From Phallus indusiatus (Eukaryota; Basidiomycota; Agaricomycetes; Phallales; Phallaceae), in contig JAQFWX010000021.1 in the NCBI GenBank assembly GCA_027605045.1, forward strand, positions 62,001 to 126,000: a stretch of 64,000 nucleotides of DNA. The letters are read 5' to 3'. The notes under the pieces were generated by a model. The model saw only the letters and a list, made by a program, of their open reading frames with translations. It did no database searches and was not told the origin of the DNA. Shown in pieces: positions 23,553 to 37,550 of this stretch (within the stretch, counting starts at the first letter, position 1; each line of letters starts with the position of its first letter). Made by a program: the position numbers and the translations under genes.

Positions 23553-24699
23553 ATGTCTTCATCGAATTATATCATTGACGTATCTCCATCTACGCCACCA
23601 AGACGCGAAAGCCAAGGTGAGTTAACTCGTAAACCGAATATATTTTATCACCTATAAAATTCTATGTACAGAATCTTTGACTTTGACGGGCGGTAATCTA
23701 TTCTTCTACCTAGAAGAAGAGGAGGAATATTTTACGGCGGAGGAATATGAAAGCAGTTCCGATGATGAGGGAAGCGAATACAGATTCTTCGAGGAAGTGT
23801 TCGGAGACGCAGAATCTGTATGCTCAGAGGATGAAGAGGCCGACGATGCAGAATTCGAGAGACGACAAGCTCTCTTAGACCGTCAATATAGCTTTGACGA
23901 TACCACAGCTGCGGTTAAACCGGAATTTAGTGACCCATTTGGTTTAAACTCGGAGAATGATTCGGCCTCTCCCCCTCCCTCTCCTGTTGCACGTCCTCGT
24001 GTAACCTCCATCGGCTACCCCCCTCATCGGTGCAATTGCCCACATTGCCCTTCAAGAACGAACGGTTACATTTCCCCGTTCACACCAGGTAGTGTGAATG
24101 CGAACAAGGAGAGCTTTCCCCGTCAGCACCTCAATCTTCCCATAGCGCCCCTCATCTTGACACCTTCAGCGCGGAAACCTAGACAAATTCCTGCTTCGCA
24201 ACCTGGGCCGACTCGGCCCTTTGGAAACTTGGATTTGAATCGACATTCCAGGAATCGTAGCCGCCAAACTGCAACTCCCCGAACTCCCCAAGGCCATAAC
24301 GCCGCGAGAACGCCTCTGACTTTACCATCTATACGAACGCTTGATATTTGGCACGATGAACCGCCTGCTAGTCCTTCTAGAACTAATTCTCAAGTGCCGT
24401 TGTTTTCTCGGATGGAGCTGCCATTTATTTTGAATCCGTCCCCGCTTCCCACCCCGAACCACCTATCACCGGGAGCTCCCACCAACAGGCTATCAGAAGC
24501 GAGCGAAGTTGAGGATGGGAACGAATCTGACACGTCGGCTGACGATCTTCCTTGGTTGGCGAGACTGACCCCTGTTATAAATGTCAGTTTTATACCCAAT
24601 TGTTCGGCTGATCTAGTACCGTACTCTTTGAGTCTCACACGCAATACACGGACGATGCATTCTTCCAGGAGTTCTGATAACCGTTTCGAGGACCTGTAG
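23553..24699 (+). CDS. Hypothetical acidic, Ser/Pro-rich disordered protein
   Basis: Two exons (23553-23616 and 23672-24699) join in phase to 363 residues. The N-terminal part is very acidic (YLEEEEEYFTAEEYESSSDD, then SEDEEADDAEFE). The middle is rich in Ser/Pro/Arg with TP and SP dipeptides and a small HCNCPHCPS cysteine cluster (residues near 130). The C-terminal part again has an acidic patch (EVEDGNESDTSADDLPW). No known domain; it looks intrinsically disordered and heavily phosphorylatable. A further small intron near 24580 cannot be excluded. Confidence 0.65.
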
Positions 24700-25409
24700 T
24701 TCCCTAAACCACTAAAGCCCCGCGATTGAATCTTCAGCTTGGGTGTGTCGCGTCGTCACTTTTCATCGATATTGACCGAATGCGATTGCGCGTTGGAAGG
24801 CGTTTATTCCTGCGGTGTTAGTAAACTCTTTGTTATCGGAAGAATCACTTGACCTTCTCGCTTATAAATTATATCTACAATATAATATTAAAAGATAGGA
24901 GATTTTTCGTAGTATACCTCTTCCTAGTTTCCATTGTAAAACCATCATGTGCGCGTACTTGCTTTCACGTATGGGCTCGTCCAGCTTGCGTCAATGTACA
25001 TTGTAAGAGCCGTTGTGGCTCTTTGACAATACTTTTTATCCTGGCATTTGACTGAGTGCATGCAATTGAGTGATTTGAAAATAAGGTGATATCGTGAATT
25101 GATTTGACCTGCCTGTCCTTCATATTCAATATAAAATTGATAATGAAAGTGCCATCCGAAGTGTGCTTTATCGGCACAATATATATATGGCTATGCCATG
25201 AAATAACAAATTCATTCAAGTAAAGCGAAGCGAACTCCTTTTGTTTTGTTTTTGTTCATGGGGTCGATAGCAGTCGGTGATTGAGTTTTAGTTTTCAGCT
25301 GTTTTCAACTTCCGCGCGTTTTTCGCCAGCGTCTGACTCGGACATTTGCACGCGATACGTCTCTGCCTGTCATCGTGGTCGCAAACTTTGTTATGTGCTA
25401 GCGTGTACG
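24700..25409. other. Intergenic upstream of the giant gene
   Basis: About 710 bp, AT-rich in its middle. It probably contains the promoter and leader of the giant gene. Short open frames here have no support. Confidence 0.5.
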
Positions 25410-28400
25410 ATGCCTTCATTCTTTTCGAAACTTTTAGGAAAAAAGAAACACTCAGACAATTCTGGCCTTTTGGACGGGGAGAGGTATGAGGCTGTACCTG
25501 CAGATACACCATCTCAACCGTTATCTGGCCCCGTTCCGGAAAACATACCACCTACCAAATCAACTTCTCATAAACACAAAGGCCATGGCTTAGGTTTACA
25601 TTTGAAACGGAGGGCCCAATCGCCCCCGCCACCCACAGAACGAGAACCCATCTCTCCAGCACCTCACTTGTCCTTGGATCTCCCAAGCTCTCAAGCTGAA
25701 GAAAAGAAGCCAGCAGATTTGAATTTGGGGCTAGGAAGTGAAAGCACGAGTTTCGACGATGTCACTTTGAGTCAGAAGAGGCTTACACCTGCAGAAACTC
25801 TTTATCTCGTTCAGAAGACTTCTGAAATCATCATGGAACGTGGTATGACTTTCGCCGTGGTTTTGTCATTGTTCCAAGTATGCTTAAAGTGTTTAATTTG
25901 CAGGTTTAGAAGTGTTAGGTGTAATGCGACCTCACTGGTTCGCGTCGCCGAACCATCAAGAAGCACAATTGAAGTTGCTTAACTGCTTTTTGCAATCTCT
26001 TGCAGTTCGTTCTTCTAATGAAGGACCATCGTCTTCCTTGCCATCTGAAGATCCCTTCGAGAACGAATTACGATATACCCGTGATCCGCATGACGTGGCA
26101 GCTGTGTTCAGGTGGGGCTTGCGTCATCTCCAGCTAGAGAATAACACTTTTGCTTTGACAACCGTCGAGGATTGGTACAAGACCTTTGTCACGTCCGAAC
26201 GCTCTGAGGGCTATCCCTCTCAAGCGTTTGATCAAATTTTGCCACCACTCCTTCCAGCCTCTCATGCGAACATCATCCGATCAGTTTTGGATTTAGTAAC
26301 TTCTTTAGCAGCACATTCCGAAGAGAATGGTATATCCGGCAATAAATTAAGCAAAGCCCTCGGATGGTGGCTCATCAGTTCCAGAAATCTGGTCAAAGAA
26401 CCTCAATGGCCGTCTTTTTATTCTGACTGGGAAGCGGCTGCTCGTCAGTTTGAGCACCTGTTCCTAGCCTATATCCGGTATGTTCTCTTAACTTTCATCA
26501 TTCTCGGCATGTGTTGATCAAAGTGGTTCAGCACCCAGGAATCTCAGTCACGTATGCCTAAAAGGCTAACCGAATTAGTCAAGAATTATCCATACGAGAG
26601 GAATCGTAAATCCGAGGATGGCACTTTCCTCCCCAGACCACGTTTTTCAACGCGGACCACGGACGCTTTGTTCATCCGTATTGCAGTTCAGGCAGATGGC
26701 GAAAACTCTATTGTTCACCCTCTTCGAATTGTTATAGACTCTTTGAACTCAACTCCCGGAAAGGACGCTTCTGGCGATTATCTGGCTATATGGGAATCCA
26801 TCCGTGAAGCTGCCAAGACAAGTACTGAAGAGGAGAATCAAGATACCCCCTCAACGAGATTTAACCTTTCAGCCGTCATCGCAGACGAAAGTCTTCGTAT
26901 TCTTTCTCTAATTCCTGGGATGAATGACATCCCTGATGTTTCGGTTTTTCCATCATTCGCTTCTCGACGTTCCTTTTCACTTATTGAGAGACCATTGAGT
27001 CTCGTCTCGACCTCCGACCAGAAGAGTCCTGCTGATAAGGCTAACTCCATCTTGACGCCCAATATGGATTTTGACCAAGTGACCGACTGGCAAGCCTTCT
27101 CTACTACCGGATTCCGATCCCCGAGTGGTATCAGTCTCAGTGCATCTCTATGGGATAACGATGTTGAAATTACAACGCCTTCAATGAGACCCGGTAATCC
27201 AAGACATACATTTAGCTCTGCTTCGGAGCCACCATTACCTGAGGAACCAACCACACCGCCATTGCGGTCCTCGCTTGCTGGTGAGCCAGCTACAATGCCT
27301 GTCGAGGTCTCAAACAGCCGAGTAGCCACGTTCTCCTCCCCTTCGCTTGTCAAGTTAGACGAAGCCTTTGTCGACTTTTGGGCCGACACGCTCCTCGACT
27401 CTGTTGGGCAATCTTGGCCTACGTTCGTCGTTTGTCAGCTCAAACCGATGCCCAACCTCAAGGTTAAAGATACAAACAAATCCATCGAGTGGATTGTCAT
27501 CGAGCAAGTTGTTGCTATCCCTGCTCCTCCGGTGAAAGAAGCTGTAGCTGAGCCCTTGCCGGCCTCACCACCTGTACCGAGTACGCCCCCCAAAAGTGAC
27601 ACTCACAAATCACTTGGCTTTTTCTCGCTATCTCCCACTCGCAAGCGTTGGAGCTTGTTCTCATCCAAACATGATACTGCACCCCTTCTTGGAAGACGTA
27701 GATCAGGGTCTAAAGTCAGTGAAATGGGTGAGGTCTTAAAGGAAGAGGATGAAACGCCCAAACCTCCGAGCGACGTTTCGATCACTGCGCAATCCCAGTC
27801 AGAAGAATCCTCGTCTGCTGTTACATCGGTATCCAAACCTCTCGAACCTGTTGTGGAACTGCCCAAATCAGAGGAACCGGAACCCGTATCTGAGGAACAT
27901 CCAAAGGTTGATCAGCTTACTCCCATACCTGAGGATGTTAAGCTTGAGGAAGCAACAGCAACAGGTATCGTGGTTGAGAAACCTACTGAAGCAGAAACTG
28001 CTATCCCCGAGGATCTTCCCCCAGTTCCATCGAAGGTCGAAGCTGAAGAGGTTGCACCTGAGGTTCCGTCCAAAGAGAAAGAGCTCCCAGAGCCAGTGGT
28101 TCAAGATCAGGTTGAAGAGGGCGAGACGCTTGCAGATTCTAGAATCGAAAGTGATGCAGTTGTTGTCGATGATGCTGTTCCTCTCGGAGAGTCCGCTGTT
28201 ATCGTTCCTAAACCAGAGGAAAAGGCGTTGCCTGAGATAGACGAATCAGAACCTGCCACAGAGACACAGGATGCCCTGGATTCACTTCCAGCGACAGAAG
28301 AGTCAGCGGCGATTCAAGGAGATGTCCAAGAGCCGTCTGGCGAATCTGTTCCTGGACGGGAGGTACCTGGCGAGATCCCTGCCGTATCCGATCTCGACTC

Positions 28401-31400
28401 TAAAGCGGCCGAGATTGAGTCACCTAATGTCGGAGCTGAAGAAGGCGATCGAGAGCGTGCGGTTTCCTCTCAAGACGAAGGTATATGTCAAACGTTGTTA
28501 TCATTGCTCGATATTAACATTCCTTCCAGTTCTTAAACTTGATACTGCCTCTCCTCACTCGGATGTGTCTGTCACAGTGGTCGAACCAACGCCTATTGAA
28601 GAATCTGGAGCATCAATAATTTCACCTGTGGCCGCAGAACTTGTCATTGAACCAATAAGGGAGGAGGAAGAACCCGACGACCCCGTGGCTGAAAAGGAGG
28701 GAGATTCTCAAGGTTTCGAACTTGTGCAAGAGAGCGAGCCAACGGAAGCTAAAGTAATCGAAGAATCTGGCGAAACTGCCGCGCCTGCAGAAGAAGTCCC
28801 GCTTGAAACTCCCGAAGTGCTTGAACCTGTTAAGCACCAAGAGGTTGTGGATGTTTCAGAAGAGCCTTCTTTAGTTTTGAACCAGCAGGCTGAAGAAACC
28901 AATAAAGGTATGAAGTGGCAACGGTGAAGTATATACAATATTTCTGATGGGTTCATTAAGACGAATCTCCTGAGGAGGCTTCGCGCCTTACCGCGCCAAC
29001 CGATGATTCTCAAACTATTATCAGAGAAAATGAAGCGCATATTGAGGGCATCGCAGAAGAAACACCACGACATGCTGCTGTTACTGACGCGGTTCTGGAA
29101 ACGGGAACTGCAGCTCTCGAAGAATCAACGCACATGTCTATTCCAACTGTTTCAACGGAACAATTAGCTACAGGTAATTCTACCTTGAATTTGATAAAAA
29201 AACATTTTTAATTTATTGTAGTGCCAGCTTCAGTGGAAGAAATATTGATTAGTCATGGTCATGACACTCCTCATGAAGTAACTCTCACTCAGGAAGCTTC
29301 ATTACCAGATAAGCCATTCGTAGTTTCCGCGGTTGTTCCAGAAGACGTACCCTCGACTGGTGATGAAGAGAAGGATCGAAATGGCGAAGTCGGCGTCAGT
29401 GCGGAAAACTTTATACCCGGAGCAGGCTCAACCACTGAGACCTTGCCTTCCAAACCGGCGACAACCACTACGGCAGGGAAGTCTCATGTTCATGAAAAGT
29501 ACATTGCATCGGAAAAAGAGGCCGAGAAAGTAGATACCCCTGGTGTGCCCGGTGTGGAAGTTGCAGATATCCCTTCTAGTGAAGATGCCTTAGAATCTTC
29601 CGCCCACGATGAAGCCAGTGGAGACCGAGCTCCTGCTACCGAGTCTACCATTGAACAAAGCATTCCCGCTGCAGTTCTCGGCACTTCCCTCATATCAGCA
29701 CTGGAAGATCAACCGAGCAATCTTGAGACGACAACGGCTGAGGGAGCTAGCGCCGCAGAAGAAAGGTCCGTTGCAGGTGTTACTGGAGAGAACCTTACCG
29801 GAGGCTCAGACGAGGCGGAAAAGGTTCCATCTACTGAAGAAAATTTGGAAAATGTGGACGTCGAAAACATCACTGTCGCTGGTGTTCCCATGGTTGACAA
29901 AACCACCGTGTTACAGATTCCAGTCATCGATTCTTCCGAAGAACCCCCTGTTGCTCCAGCTGCTGAAGTAGTTTCTGTTCCAAAGGTCGCTATTATTGAT
30001 GAAGAGGGCTCATCTCCGAGTGAAGCTCCGATTCATACCTCAACCGCAGATGTTAACGAGGCTGAAGTCCACAATCAATCGATTTCGATTCCTAAGGATG
30101 AAGAATTCGTTCCATTCGAAGAAGCTGAGACCGCTCCAGCTGCTCATGTACCTGAGGTTGCCGATGAAATATCCGCTCCTACATCCGTGGACAATGCCGC
30201 CTTTGGAGTGCATAAGAATGAAGCTGAAGGCGGTGGAGTTAACGTCGAACCTGCAGGAACTGATGCCAAATCTTCTGACGTGAGGACTCTTGACGACGAA
30301 GTCCCACACGATAGCGAGCTTCATGTAGAAGATGCTACTCCAACGGTGCCCGATGCACCTACGCAAGAAGAATCAGTTAATATCGACAGTTCTATTCAAA
30401 GTATCATCAACCAACATCCAGTGACCTCGGATTCGGTTCCAGCGAAGTCAGCGGTTGCGGGAGAGTCGGTTACGCCTCCTGAAGCGTCTGGGGAGCCTTC
30501 TTTCGAAAAGCCAGCTGCTATAAGTCAAGGTGTGGCTAGTGAGGAACCTCCCGTCGGGACTGACAAGGCCGATTCTCCCGAAGTAATCGTCACTGCAAAT
30601 GAATCTACAGATCCCACGCCTGTACCGATTGCAACAACCCCTTTGGACATTCCTGAACGAGTAGAGTCCGAGCTAGCTGATACCCACACCACACCGGCGC
30701 CTGAGTCTGACGTTTTACAAGGATCTGCTGAACCGCTTGAGCAACGCTTCGAAGAAAAGCAAGCTGAAGCCCCTGTTGATCAGTCAAACGTAGTAGACGG
30801 AACTCAATCTCACAAAGCCCTTCATGATTTGGTTGCTGAACCCGAGAACGAAACGAACTCTCAACTACAACATGTCGCACTTGCCGCAGCCTCAATACCT
30901 CTTGGTGATGCACTAAGTGAGTATTCCTTTTGTCAAAGGATAATGGAGTTTACAATCTATAATACAGCTCAATCCGCTGATACCCTGTCACATAACGATG
31001 CTGTAGTACCCGAAAAACCGGACACAGCTGCTGAGCCTGTCATCCAGATTCAAGACGTCGCTGAGCCAGGAGCAGATATCATAGCCGAACCTGCAGCCCA
31101 ATTGGAAGACACTTCCGCACCGGATGTCGAACCCGAAGCGGATACGGATGGTGAACTCGCTCAAGTTACTCATTCTTCCAATGAAGCTCAGGTGGCGGAA
31201 AGCAAGGACCTAGCAGTCTCTCAAGACTTACCAATTGAAGAGGCCGTACGGCCAGTGGTAACCAATGATACACTTGGAGTAGGAAACGAAACAAACGATA
31301 TCGCTCAGTCCTCTGTCGCCCTAAAAGGTGAAACGGAACCAGGTTTAGATCTAAACTCACAACCAGAAACTACAGAACCTGTTAAAATTGTCGATGAAGG

Positions 31401-34400
31401 CAAGGCGGAACCTGAAGTCATATTAGACAATGCACAACCTATTAAGGAAGCTGAGCCTAAGCAGACAGATTCTGTTTTTCATGATATTCCTTCTGAAGCA
31501 GAGGCAGGAGAAGCAACTCTGGTTCACGAACCCAAGGTAGCTGAACTTTCCGATGCAATCGGTCAAGACGCTATACCAGAAGCATTGGAACCTTCTATTG
31601 CTGATGGAAACCAAGAAGTGCCTGGACTCCCAGTTGCTGAAGCTCTGCTTGCAAGTGAAGAATCCGGCACCTCGCAAGCACTCAATGACAATACCGCGCA
31701 AGATGCAGTCGAAGGTTCGACCGATGTGCACCCAGAGGCGGTGGTGGACTCCGATGGATCACAAGTCGTAGAACCCATTGGAGATCAGATTGTTCCAGCT
31801 GTCGACGTTTCGAAGACGGAAATTCCTCTTGATACCGCCGAGACGGTAGAAACGTCCGCGCCAAGCTCAAATCTTCCGATTTCAGAGGAGACGGCTCTGT
31901 CAAATCTCAGTCATTCAGATGACATCGCACCTACGGTCAAGCCGCCGTCAGACGAAGTTCAACATATCCTCCCTGCGGAGGATCTTCCAACGCTAGATCC
32001 AGCTATTACCGCTGAAAACCCAGACTCCGTTTCCCAGGACTTGACCACTGCGACAGCGGAAGCTGCTTCCCAATCTGTCCAACCAGCGCAACCTTCACCA
32101 TCGACGCAGCACACTTCTGATCCAGCTGTAACTGCCGAATCTGCTTCTGAGGTTTATCCTCCAATCGCTGAAGAACCAGCTCCGTCTGTGAAAGATGTTT
32201 CTGATACGACAGTCGAGTCACTGGAGCCCGCGGCTGTAGCGGCCGCTGAACCCGAAGGTATGATATCCTTAGAACATGGATCATGGATCATCAATAACTA
32301 AGAACCCTACAGTACAAGTACCAGGAGTCGACGAGGATCATCCCATTGATACACAATTCCAGAAGGATCAGGAACCAACTTCAGGCCAAGTTCCTGCTAC
32401 TGTCGAACCGATCTCTGAGCCTGAAGCACCAATGAATCATCAGAATACGGCGATATTACCCTCGACAGCTATAGCTGACAGTCAAAAGCCTGATGATACT
32501 GTAACACCCGTCGCGCAAATTGATGAAGGAATTAGTGAATCTGCACCCATCGATGGAACACATATTTTGGCCGAAGATCCTTCAGTACCAACTCCTGGAG
32601 CCGAGGAGATTGTGCAATCTGTCGAAACACACCGGGAAGAATCTTCCGCGAGGGATGATGTTACACCTACTGAACTAGGAGTAGATTCTACTGCAGCAAC
32701 GGAGCACCAAGACATCGCACACGCGCCGTCTGCGACTGTTGACGACCAACCTCTCGCAACTTTGCATAGTACTGATTCCAATGCTGAAGCTCCAGTTGTC
32801 TCAGATTTCGCTGGTGACGCCGCCGAAGCTGGAAACGTTGATCAAGTACATGATTCTTCCATTCAACTCGAACCTGCTGTCCAACCCCAAGAATTTGCGC
32901 AGGAACCGCCGGCTGAACCATTAGGCGACCCTCGCGATGCAACTGGTGTCCAACTTGTTCCATCTGATGATGTCGAAGCAGAAGGTGAAGCAGCATCGGA
33001 AAACGTACAAATTAGCACCGAGGTGGAAGCGAAAGAGTTGAACTCCGGTGTCAACGGTGAAAATGCTGAAACCGCAGAAGGAACACCACTGGAGGAAAAA
33101 TCTCTCAATACTGTCGAAGCGAAGACCGCCCCAGTTGACACGGACGATACCAACACTGTCTCCAATGAACGTCTAGAGCCGAGTGCTGCCCCTGTTGACG
33201 AAACTTTAGCTTCCGAACCCCCTTCCGGTGTAGACGGGATTTCTAAGCAAGTCGACCCAAGTTGTGAGTTACCCGTTTTACTTGTCTTATATTTTATTCA
33301 CTTTTTTGCTATATTAGCCACTGTCCTCTTATCTTCACATGAACCCGAAGTGGAAATTTCTCAGGTTGAAGAAAATGCTTCAGAAGACAAAGCTATCACC
33401 GCTGACAACTCATTTCCAACTCGTTCCTCCGATAATGAATCACCAGAAGTAACTTCAGAGCAACCTGAAGCAGATTTAAACGTCCAACATGACCAAGGCA
33501 TCGGATCTGACTCTATACCTGAAGTAATCGAAGGAATTGCGTCGCAAACCCAGAGTCAGGTCGAACCCGAACCTGAACCCTCGCAATTGGGTGCAGCTGA
33601 AGGTCATATACCAGCGCCGGAGGAGCTTGTTGTGCAATCCGAGGACAAACCCAAGGATTCGGAACCAGCCACGCAAATTGACGACGTCCAAGAGCATTCA
33701 ATAAAGACTTTGGATGAATTGACGGGAGGACAAACCGAGAAATCCCACGTGCAATCCGCTTCTGGCGAGATCTCTTCGAGTCAGTTTCTAGGACTCTCTG
33801 CTGTGGAGTCGCAAGAACCTTCAGTCAATGACGAGTCAAAGTCTCAACTACCTGATCAACCTGTACTTGCTGAAAACTCTGTTCCATCCGAAAGCGTACA
33901 TAGTGAGTTCAGTCTTACATTCATAATGGAAGATCTTAAGATATTTATTAAGCTAAATCCATCGAAGAGCCGTCCGTTGGAGTTGAACCTGAAGGCACGG
34001 ACGTGGCTACTGAGCCGATCACTCAGGCTCAGAATACTGATTTTGGGGATGCCATGACGTCAACCACAAACGGTATTACAGGATCTGCGGTCCAGGAACA
34101 AGAAACCTTCGAACGCAAACTTGAGGTTGGTTCCACTCAGGTAGAACAGCTAACGAGCGAGGATCCTGTTCAGCCTTCCGACGCACTTCAAGAGGTGGAA
34201 ACCCAACAACCCTTAGTGCCTGCTGCCTCCGGGGAACCGCAGGCTGGAGATGTCTCCACATCAGCCGAGATCGCATCTTCTACCGAAATTCCCGGAGAAG
34301 CGGTCGAGCCTGAGACCTCTACAAATACAGTTGGAACCAGGTTAGAAGATGTTGACCCTGAACCAGAAGTGACCCAATCAGCTGAAACTGCCAACCCGGA

Positions 34401-36312
34401 ACCCGGAGTTATCTCAAATGCAGCTCAAGGAAGTGAGGAAGCCCCAACGGAGTCCACGGATAACCATGCCCAACTTGATGCTCATTCTGCAACGGGCCCT
34501 ATAGAAACAACTCCTCCAGCTCACGCAAACGAGCTAATCGAGTCAGGAGAGATCAATTCGATCGAACAACACATTTCAGAAGTTTCAGCTGAAGGCCAAA
34601 GCGGAGACGCTGGAGTCGAGGCAGCAGCACCAGCTCCGGTTTTACCATCTACATTCATTAACTCCGATGAATCACGGCCTGTAGAGATCACTGAGGACAG
34701 ACTTCTCCCACCAACAGAAGATGATGTGGATGCTACATCTGCTGGTGCAAACGTTGAGACCGCGGATACCTTTGCGCCGAATGTGTCTGATGGCGAAACC
34801 ACATTACAACCCAATCAATCAGATGTGGTTTCATCTTCAACTGAGCCCTCTTTCGTTCCCAAGGATGATCTAACATCAGAGCCGGTAGTCGGGGAGAATT
34901 TGGACGATATCGTAAAGGCCTTGGATTCTTCTACACTGGGGTCGAGTATATCCAATCCGGAAGAGGTTGCATTACAATCTAACCAGGAACCCCAGGAACC
35001 GGCCATCGAAGAACCGCTGTCGAAATCTTCCCCTGCTATAGACACTGAAGTTGCGGATACCTCTGCGTCAAACGCAGATAAACCAGCCTTAGAGGAAGCT
35101 GCATCCCAAACCGTCCAAACAGACGTGCCTGTACCTTCAACCGAGACCCCAGACGAAGCTCAACCCTCTCTCATTATTGAAAATCCCTCAGTCCCCGATC
35201 AGTTAGATCCTGTCGTGAACCTAGACCCGGTTGTTGATGACAATCCAAATGTTGATCAATCCGTCCAGACAGACACTGCCGCACCAGAACCTACTCTATC
35301 AACACTTGATGTAATCGATTCAAATCCAAGTGTTGAAACCGCTGCGAGGTCTGATCCAGTTGTTGAAGAGACATCCGTGCCAGTAGAAGAGGAGACTGAC
35401 ACCCAGCCCGTCGTTCCTTCGGAGCCTGACGCTACTTCAAATCCTGTACCGGCGGCCGAACTTGAGGGTACTACTTCCAATGACTTCCAGTCATCTCTAG
35501 TACCTGCACAGGAAGATGAAGAGGCTGAACAATCGCAAGCCCCCGCTGAGACTGACCAGGAAACCGAAGAAACTGGTGTTAATGTTGGACCGAACTCTGA
35601 ACCTGATCTTAAAGCACGTGCTGTCCCAGCCACAGAACATCCAGATGAAGTATTGACACCGTCAATTGTCATTTCAACTCATGTCGAACCTGGAGTGGAA
35701 GAATTGAAGACAGTTGACGAGCAAGCAACTGAGCCTGGCGCACTTCCTGAGAGTGTTGAAACGGCTGGAGCTACCGCTGTTGATGGAACGCACGATTCTT
35801 CCATTCAACCTGACGTTTCGTCATCTAATGTCGAATCCGAACCTGTTGTGGAAGCTGGACAGGAATCCACGTCAGAACCTGCTGCTGAACCGTCTACAGA
35901 GGTCCCCATCGCTACTGATCCCGAGCCTATATTCTTTGAAGGGGAAGATAAAGCTCTACCAGCAAATGTATCAGACATTAGTGATGTCGAAGCGAAAGGT
36001 TTTCCACTTGACTTGGATGTTTCCAAAACCGAGGAAACGGTTGTAGGGTCCGACAATGTTGCTCCATCAAATGGGATTGCAGGAACCAATGGTACCGTTA
36101 TGAATGGCGGTAGTGTCGATGCGGATACCGAAGGCAATTCAGAGGATGCATCAGCAAATCAAGATCAGGAAGATCATACTGTTCCTTTGGATAACGGCGT
36201 CGACTCTGGTGTTCTCATTAAAGATGTTCCAGCTGAGGGCGTCTTGAACCTCGATGAAGCGATTAAGGAGAAAAGTTCGGAGGTAAAGGATTATTCTCCT
36301 TTTTTAACCTGA
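25410..36312 (+). CDS. Giant Msb1/Mug8-domain protein with acidic low-complexity tail
   Basis: Ten exons (25410-25842, 25904-26477, 26532-28480, 28530-28907, 28961-29173, 29222-30916, 30968-32257, 32313-33263, 33318-33902, 33953-36312) join without a phase break to 3,475 codons. The N-terminus MPSFFSKLLGKKKHSD and the region GLEVLGVMRPHWFASPNHQE, VAAVFRWGLRHLQL, SKALGWWLI and FEHLFLAYIR match the Msb1/Mug8 domain, a RhoGAP-like fold in fungal cell-polarity proteins. After about residue 700 the protein turns into a highly acidic Val/Pro/Glu/Ser/Ala-rich tail of loosely repeated units (such as VEPEP, EPAAE, EEPSV) to the end. A last 42-nt intron (36283-36324) would give an alternative end at 36345. 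The long antisense open frames here are shadows of its biased codon use. It could in principle be two genes, but every join is in phase. Confidence 0.82.
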
Positions 36313-37550
36313 GCTTACCTCTAGTTCCCGGTAGTTTCTAGGTGAAAGCGCGAGACAAGAGGAGGTAGAAGACAAGTAATGAGAAACGCTGTTTTAATCC
36401 AGTTGCACGCATTTGCCGCATGTACGACATGCTACATTTACCCTTCATTCATTTCGATAATTTTTTCCCAACTACCATGTCATTTTTGTTCTACTATTTC
36501 TTGTCATCATCACCCCTTCTCTTTCTATGCTGTTCGTTTTTTTTTTCAGTCACCCTGATACCATCACACTTATCTGATTATTCCTTATGACTTCTAATGA
36601 TTTACAATTTCTTCGATTTCTTGTTTAGTTCGTTCATCTCATCATGTCTAACAGTATATTGGATAATACCCGCGATTTTTATACAGCAATTTTTAAAGTT
36701 TCCGTTGGGTGAGAATGGTACCTCACGGTATCTAGATTCCTCTGTGAACGGAACGCCTGCCGATCGGACATGAGATGCCGCTGGAACGCTGGAGTGTCGT
36801 CGGAGTCTGAACTTGACTGAGGAGCAGCCAAAATGTATACCGTGTCAAGCCGCATCGCTTTTCCGGTCTTGTCTCTTTGCAGGTCGCTATATCTCGTCGT
36901 GCTGTTTTCTGAGACCCTTTTCTTCATAAACAGTCTGGAATCGTTGGTTCGAGGTTGAATCCGAAGAATAAGCATTGGGACACACGCACTTTACCAGATA
37001 TCACGGAGCGAAGTCGAAAGATACCACAGGATACCACCTGCGCACGTATCAAACCGACGTACAGGCCAAGAAAATTTTCTGCATAGATTTTGTGGCTGTG
37101 ATATTGATCTCTCTTGTATTGTATTGTATTATTTTCCTCCCAGCTTTTCAAGTTTTTGAAGCAGCCCAGAAATAAACGCAAAAGCCGGTTCACGATAAGT
37201 CGAATCTGACGAAGGTACGTCAACCGGCGATCACCTCGTACCTTCACTTTGGAGACTGATCATGAGTGTTTCCCAGTGCCCCCCTGTTACCCATTCGTCT
37301 TTCCCTCAATCACGCCCATATCTCTCTCGGTTCTCATTTTACATCATTACCATACTCTTTAACCGGCTAATTTTCTCGCTCTCATCTCAATTTCCCTGCA
37401 ATCGTAATTCATTTGACGCTCTTCGCCCCTTCCATACAACCGAACGATTCTGCTTGGATACCTAGTTGAACGACTCGAGCGCAATTCCAACTTCGACATC
37501 TTATAAACGATAAATCTGCCGATACGTCTCTCAACGTCACTGCAGCATCA
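36313..37550. other. Intergenic, 1.2 kb
   Basis: The 3' flank of the giant gene, with T-rich runs at about 36538-36547, and the promoter and leader of the next small gene. A 67-codon frame at 37262-37465 probably lies in the leader and could act as an upstream ORF. No other gene seen. Confidence 0.45.

Noticed and set aside
26838..28104. Long minus-strand open frames opposite the giant gene (and similar ones up to 36137)
   Set aside because: They mirror the biased codon use of the acidic tail, have low-complexity Ser/Gly/Thr composition and lack splice or domain support.
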